Part shown: piece by piece, positions 62,309 to 64,000 of the stretch
How the letters are laid out: every line of letters starts with the position of its first letter
How positions within the stretch are numbered: position 1 is the first letter of the stretch
Translations under genes and position numbers: made by a program
Source of the DNA: Lachnospiraceae bacterium
GTDB lineage: Bacteria > Bacillota > Clostridia > Lachnospirales > Lachnospiraceae
Assembly (NCBI GenBank): GCA_910575035.1
Contig: CAJTDL010000010.1
Span: 87,842-151,841 of the forward strand
Length of the DNA: 64,000 nt
Direction of reading: 5' to 3'
The notes under the pieces: model-generated
Database searches by the model: none
What the model was told of the DNA's origin: nothing
The model's input: the letters and a program-made list of their open reading frames with translations, nothing else

Positions 62309-62710
62309 TCAAGCCTTTGGAGGCGGCAAATCGTAACAGCCGCCCGGCCTTTTCTCCCGCATTTTCCTCATGCGTTCCCGGCTTTTCCGGCGGTTCCCTT
62401 CGGCCTTGCAGGCGTCGGAACAGTAGGCTTGACGCCCCTCGGGCAAAAACGCCTTTCCGCAGACCGCACAGGCCCGCAGCTCCGGGGAGATGCCTTCCGT
62501 TGTCAGCGCCGCTTGAAGCTCCGGGTTAAGGGGCAGGACAGCCTCACGGAAATAACGGCAGTATGCCCCTGTCCAGCACTTGTGCAGCATATAGCAGGCA
62601 CAGTCAAGAGGAAGGCACAGGCCGCTTTCCCGGTCATAGTTGGCGCACATCCCCGTGACCAGAGTGCGGATTTTTTTCCTCTCGTCACGGGTCAGCTCCC
62701 GGGCGTCCAT
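62309..62710 (-). CDS. Cysteine-rich VLP domain protein
   Basis: A 133-residue protein. MCANYDRESGLCLPLDCACY (near 21-40) is the Cys_rich_VLP motif, followed by CWTGAYCRYF; residues 80-105 add a zinc-finger-like CAVCGKAFLPEGRQAYCSDACK, and the end is basic. Common in Tn1549-like elements, role unknown; metal-bound Cys clusters and a basic tail suggest nucleic-acid binding. The ATG follows directly on the stop of the upstream gene (TAAATG). Confidence 0.8.
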   Translation of the reverse strand: MDARELTRDERKKIRTLVTGMCANYDRESGLCLPLDCACYMLHKCWTGAYCRYFREAVLPLNPELQAALTTEGISPELRACAVCGKAFLPEGRQAYCSDACKAEGNRRKSRERMRKMREKRPGGCYDLPPPKA

Positions 62711-62902
62711 TTAAGACTTCGGGCCACGATGGCCCGAAGGGCGGGGCTCCACGATCAGCGCCCGGAACTTCTTCCGGCACTGTTTTTTCTTTCCTTTGCA
62801 CTCCTTGTAGTAACGGCATCCCTTACAAGGGTCGTCATTGTCCCAGCCGGGGTGCGGTACTTCCTTCATCATTCGTTCAAAAGGGCTGCTTGTAAAATTC
62901 AT
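62711..62902 (-). CDS. Small Cys-rich element protein
   Basis: Sixty-three residues with CKGCRYYKECKGKKKQC, a compact metal-binding pattern, after MNFTSSPFERMMKEVPHPGW. Palindrome 9 supplies its last residues (PSGHRGPKS). ATG 62902 has GGAGG 7 bases upstream. Likely works with the next, also Cys-rich, protein; function unknown. Confidence 0.7.
   Translation of the reverse strand: MNFTSSPFERMMKEVPHPGWDNDDPCKGCRYYKECKGKKKQCRKKFRALIVEPRPSGHRGPKS
62717..62739. repeat. Element palindrome 9
   Basis: Perfect arms CTTCGGGCCA and TGGCCCGAAG around CGA, inside the last codons of the gene at 62711-62902 and 6 bp before the next start. Confidence 0.85.
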
Positions 62903-62904
62903 TC

Positions 62905-63552
62905 TCATTCCTCCGTATCTTCCTCCCACGGCGGGGTATCTTCGTCCTCGGGTTCCTCTGCGATCTCCTCCAGCTCCCCGTCCTCATATTCGCAGTAATC
63001 ATCTTCCAAATCCGGGGCCTCATGCTTCGGCTTGTAAATCTTGAAATAGTAACCAATTCCACCGCTGGCCAGCACCACCGCACCGATCAGGAGCAGAGAG
63101 AGAAGGGGGCTGTCCTTTTCCTCAGGCTCGGGTTCCGGTACTTCCTCCACCGGTTCGGTGGGCTTTGGCTCTGGCTCAGGGGTCACTTCTTTGGGCGGTT
63201 CCTTGCCCTGTTCGGCAAGAGGCAGAAGGTCGTCTGTGGTAACGGTATTGAGGAAATAGACGTTCTCGCTGGTTTTCTGTTTGTCGATCACCAGATAAAA
63301 CACGCTCTCGTCTGCGGTGGTGATGGTGTAGAACTCCTTTCCATCCTCGTCGGTGGCGTTGTCCACCACGGTTCCCGTCCCGTCCGGGGTAAAGGGGTTC
63401 TGGGTTTCCGGCTCTGCTTCGGTTTCTGCCGGGGAGGGAGCTGTCTCCGGCTGCGGCTCGCTGCTCTGTGCATAAGCCGGGACTGTAAAGATCAGGCAAC
63501 ACAAAAGGCTGGCAGCCATCGCCGCCAGCCTGCGGTATTTAATTTTCTTCAT
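62905..63552 (-). CDS. CD1107-like mobile-element protein (DUF4366)
   Basis: A 215-residue surface protein: signal peptide (1-28, ending VPAYAQ), a small extracellular domain (about 50-115; GKEFYTITTADESVFYLVID), a Pro/Glu-rich stalk (115-150), one transmembrane segment (about 150-170; LLLIGAVVLASGGIGYYF) and an acidic cytosolic tail. It matches the DUF4366/CD1107 family of conjugative elements and is probably part of the transfer channel or mating contact. Overlaps the DUF4315 gene by 14 bases. Confidence 0.87.
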   Translation of the reverse strand: MKKIKYRRLAAMAASLLCCLIFTVPAYAQSSEPQPETAPSPAETEAEPETQNPFTPDGTGTVVDNATDEDGKEFYTITTADESVFYLVIDKQKTSENVYFLNTVTTDDLLPLAEQGKEPPKEVTPEPEPKPTEPVEEVPEPEPEEKDSPLLSLLLIGAVVLASGGIGYYFKIYKPKHEAPDLEDDYCEYEDGELEEIAEEPEDEDTPPWEEDTEE

Positions 63553-63805
63553 GGGCTGTGTCCTCCTTTTCGGGCGCCTCCGGCTTCGGGTCAGTATGGC
63601 CCGAAGCTGTAAGGCTGTTTTTGGGGTCGTTCAGAAAGGCCATCAGCTCGGCGGGGGTCAGTTTGAGAGAAAGCACCGCCTGTACGATTTGGCTGTTTTC
63701 TTCCTCCTGTTTCTGCTTTTCCAGCTCCCGGATTTTGGCCTGCCATTCGGCAGCCTTCTCCCGGGCTTTTTCCAGTTCCTTATCGAGCTTGTCGATCTTG
63801 TTCAT
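63539..63805 (-). CDS. DUF4315 family element protein with palindrome-coded tail
   Basis: Eighty-eight residues: a coiled coil MNKIDKLDKELEKAREKAAE to about residue 45, a short helix LTPAELMAFLND, then a tail in which palindrome 10 encodes ASGHTDPKP. DUF4315 proteins sit next to DUF4366 in these elements. ATG 63805 is supported by AAAGGAG 7 bases upstream. The palindrome is in frame, so insertion extended rather than broke the gene. Confidence 0.82.
   Translation of the reverse strand: MNKIDKLDKELEKAREKAAEWQAKIRELEKQKQEEENSQIVQAVLSLKLTPAELMAFLNDPKNSLTASGHTDPKPEAPEKEDTAHEEN
63584..63606. repeat. Element palindrome 10
   Basis: Arms CTTCGGGTCA and TGGCCCGAAG around GTA, inside the coding region of the DUF4315 gene. 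Confidence 0.85.
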
Positions 63806-63827
63806 GCAAGGACTCCTTTCCTCTGGC

Positions 63828-63896
63828 TCACAAACGCCCGAAGGCATAGAAGTGTGTCTGCCAGTAGCTTGAATTGATGTTTGCGTATTGGATGGG
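63828..63896 (-). CDS. 3' exon of a gene split by a group II intron, probably a CD1108-like cell-wall hydrolase
   Basis: Twenty-two codons and a TGA (63828-63830): PIQYANINSSYWQTHFYAFG followed by RL. This resembles the C-terminus of the lysozyme/NlpC-P60 type wall hydrolases that precede DUF4315 genes in Tn1549-like elements. The reading frame is cut at 63896/63897 by the intron; the rest of the gene is beyond the window. Function restored only if the intron splices. Confidence 0.55.
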   Translation of the reverse strand, partial: PIQYANINSSYWQTHFYAFGRL

Positions 63897-64000
63897 GTAG
63901 AGTAGGAAAGCGCCGCCTTGCCACATTTCTATGGTAGGTCTGCGCAGCCCCCTCCCAAAACCGTGCTTGCACCTCTCAATGCACACGGCTCGCCCTCTTT
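63897..64000 (-). mobile_element. Group II intron, 3' end (domains V and VI)
   Basis: Minus strand 63991-63958 is a 34-nt domain V: GAGCCGTGTGCATT-GAGA-GGTGCAAGCACGGTTT, with the catalytic AGC, a GAGA tetraloop and a two-base bulge. Domain VI follows, and the intron ends ...CCTACTCTAC with a candidate branch-point A (63903) 7 nt from the end, as in LtrB-type introns. The reverse-transcriptase gene and domains I-IV must lie to the right. Confidence 0.85.

Larger units (their letters stand above)
48715..64000. mobile_element. Integrative conjugative element, left part (CTn4/CTn5-like, serine recombinase)
   Basis: A continuous minus-strand set of element genes: large serine recombinase, TnpW, sigma factor, relaxase, CD1845-like, MobC, Cys-rich VLP protein, CD1107-like DUF4366 and DUF4315. 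The names follow conjugative transposons of Clostridioides difficile. A cargo cassette (regulator, two-component system, ABC transporter) sits at about 52.2-58.1 kb. The backbone is GC-richer than the host DNA and carries ten copies of a 23-bp palindrome. The transfer genes (VirB4, VirD4 and others) must lie to the right. Confidence 0.9.

Overview
The window looks like part of a Lachnospiraceae (Clostridia) chromosome, probably a gut fibre degrader close to Blautia or its relatives. This is inferred from Firmicutes-style Shine-Dalgarno sites, a SAM-I riboswitch before metK, AraK-type pentose metabolism, extracellular enzymes with BspA-like leucine-rich tails, and a conjugative element of the Clostridioides CTn4/CTn5 type. 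No rRNA or taxonomic marker is present, so the genus is uncertain.

Layout. 0.6-8.6 kb: a lipoprotein, then an L-arabinose operon (araA, transaldolase, split transketolase, ribulokinase-like FGGY kinase, araD) behind a promoter covered by a palindrome. 8.9-17.2 kb: a decayed glycan gene, a glycosyltransferase, a phosphoribosyltransferase-TRSP / StiP-PELOTA pair, a pRiA4b-type protein with a frameshifted SEC-C tail, and a convergent HpcH/CitE-like aldolase. The PRTase, StiP and aldolase families are known from Ter-linked stress operons thought to make a nucleoside-like metabolite; no Ter protein is visible here. 17.4-20.8 kb: two pseudogenes and a MerR/ABC-2 efflux operon. 21.3-25.4 kb: a secreted GH10 xylanase and metK with its riboswitch. 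25.7-40.6 kb: a 1,624-residue secreted protein with two GH43 domains, a YitT membrane protein, a HAD phosphatase, a secreted GH127 beta-L-arabinofuranosidase and a cytosolic GH42 enzyme. Together with the ara operon these form a route from arabinoxylan or arabinan to pentose phosphates.

40.7-48.4 kb: a 979-residue zinc-ribbon protein of unknown role, a GreA-like factor, a histidine-rich CsoR-type repressor, a repeat-rich intergenic region with a lost regulator, a type I toxin-antitoxin locus (32-residue holin-like toxin plus convergent RNA), an Rpn nuclease pseudogene, tRNA-Lys and bioY.

48.7-64.0 kb: the left part of an integrative conjugative element on the minus strand. It starts with a large serine recombinase, then TnpW, a sigma factor, a cargo cassette (HTH, response regulator, sensor kinase, ABC transporter), relaxase, CD1845-like protein, a VapD gene pair, MobC, small accessory proteins, DUF4366 and DUF4315. 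At the right edge a group II intron splits a gene whose surviving end resembles a cell-wall hydrolase. The element backbone carries ten copies of a 23-bp palindrome, mostly just after gene ends, and two promoters share an 18-bp motif. The element continues past the window.

The host intergenic regions share a family of 28-148 bp repeats bounded by GTTACT...AGTAAC. Three host genes contain in-frame minisatellites (two with 39-bp units, one with 48-bp units).
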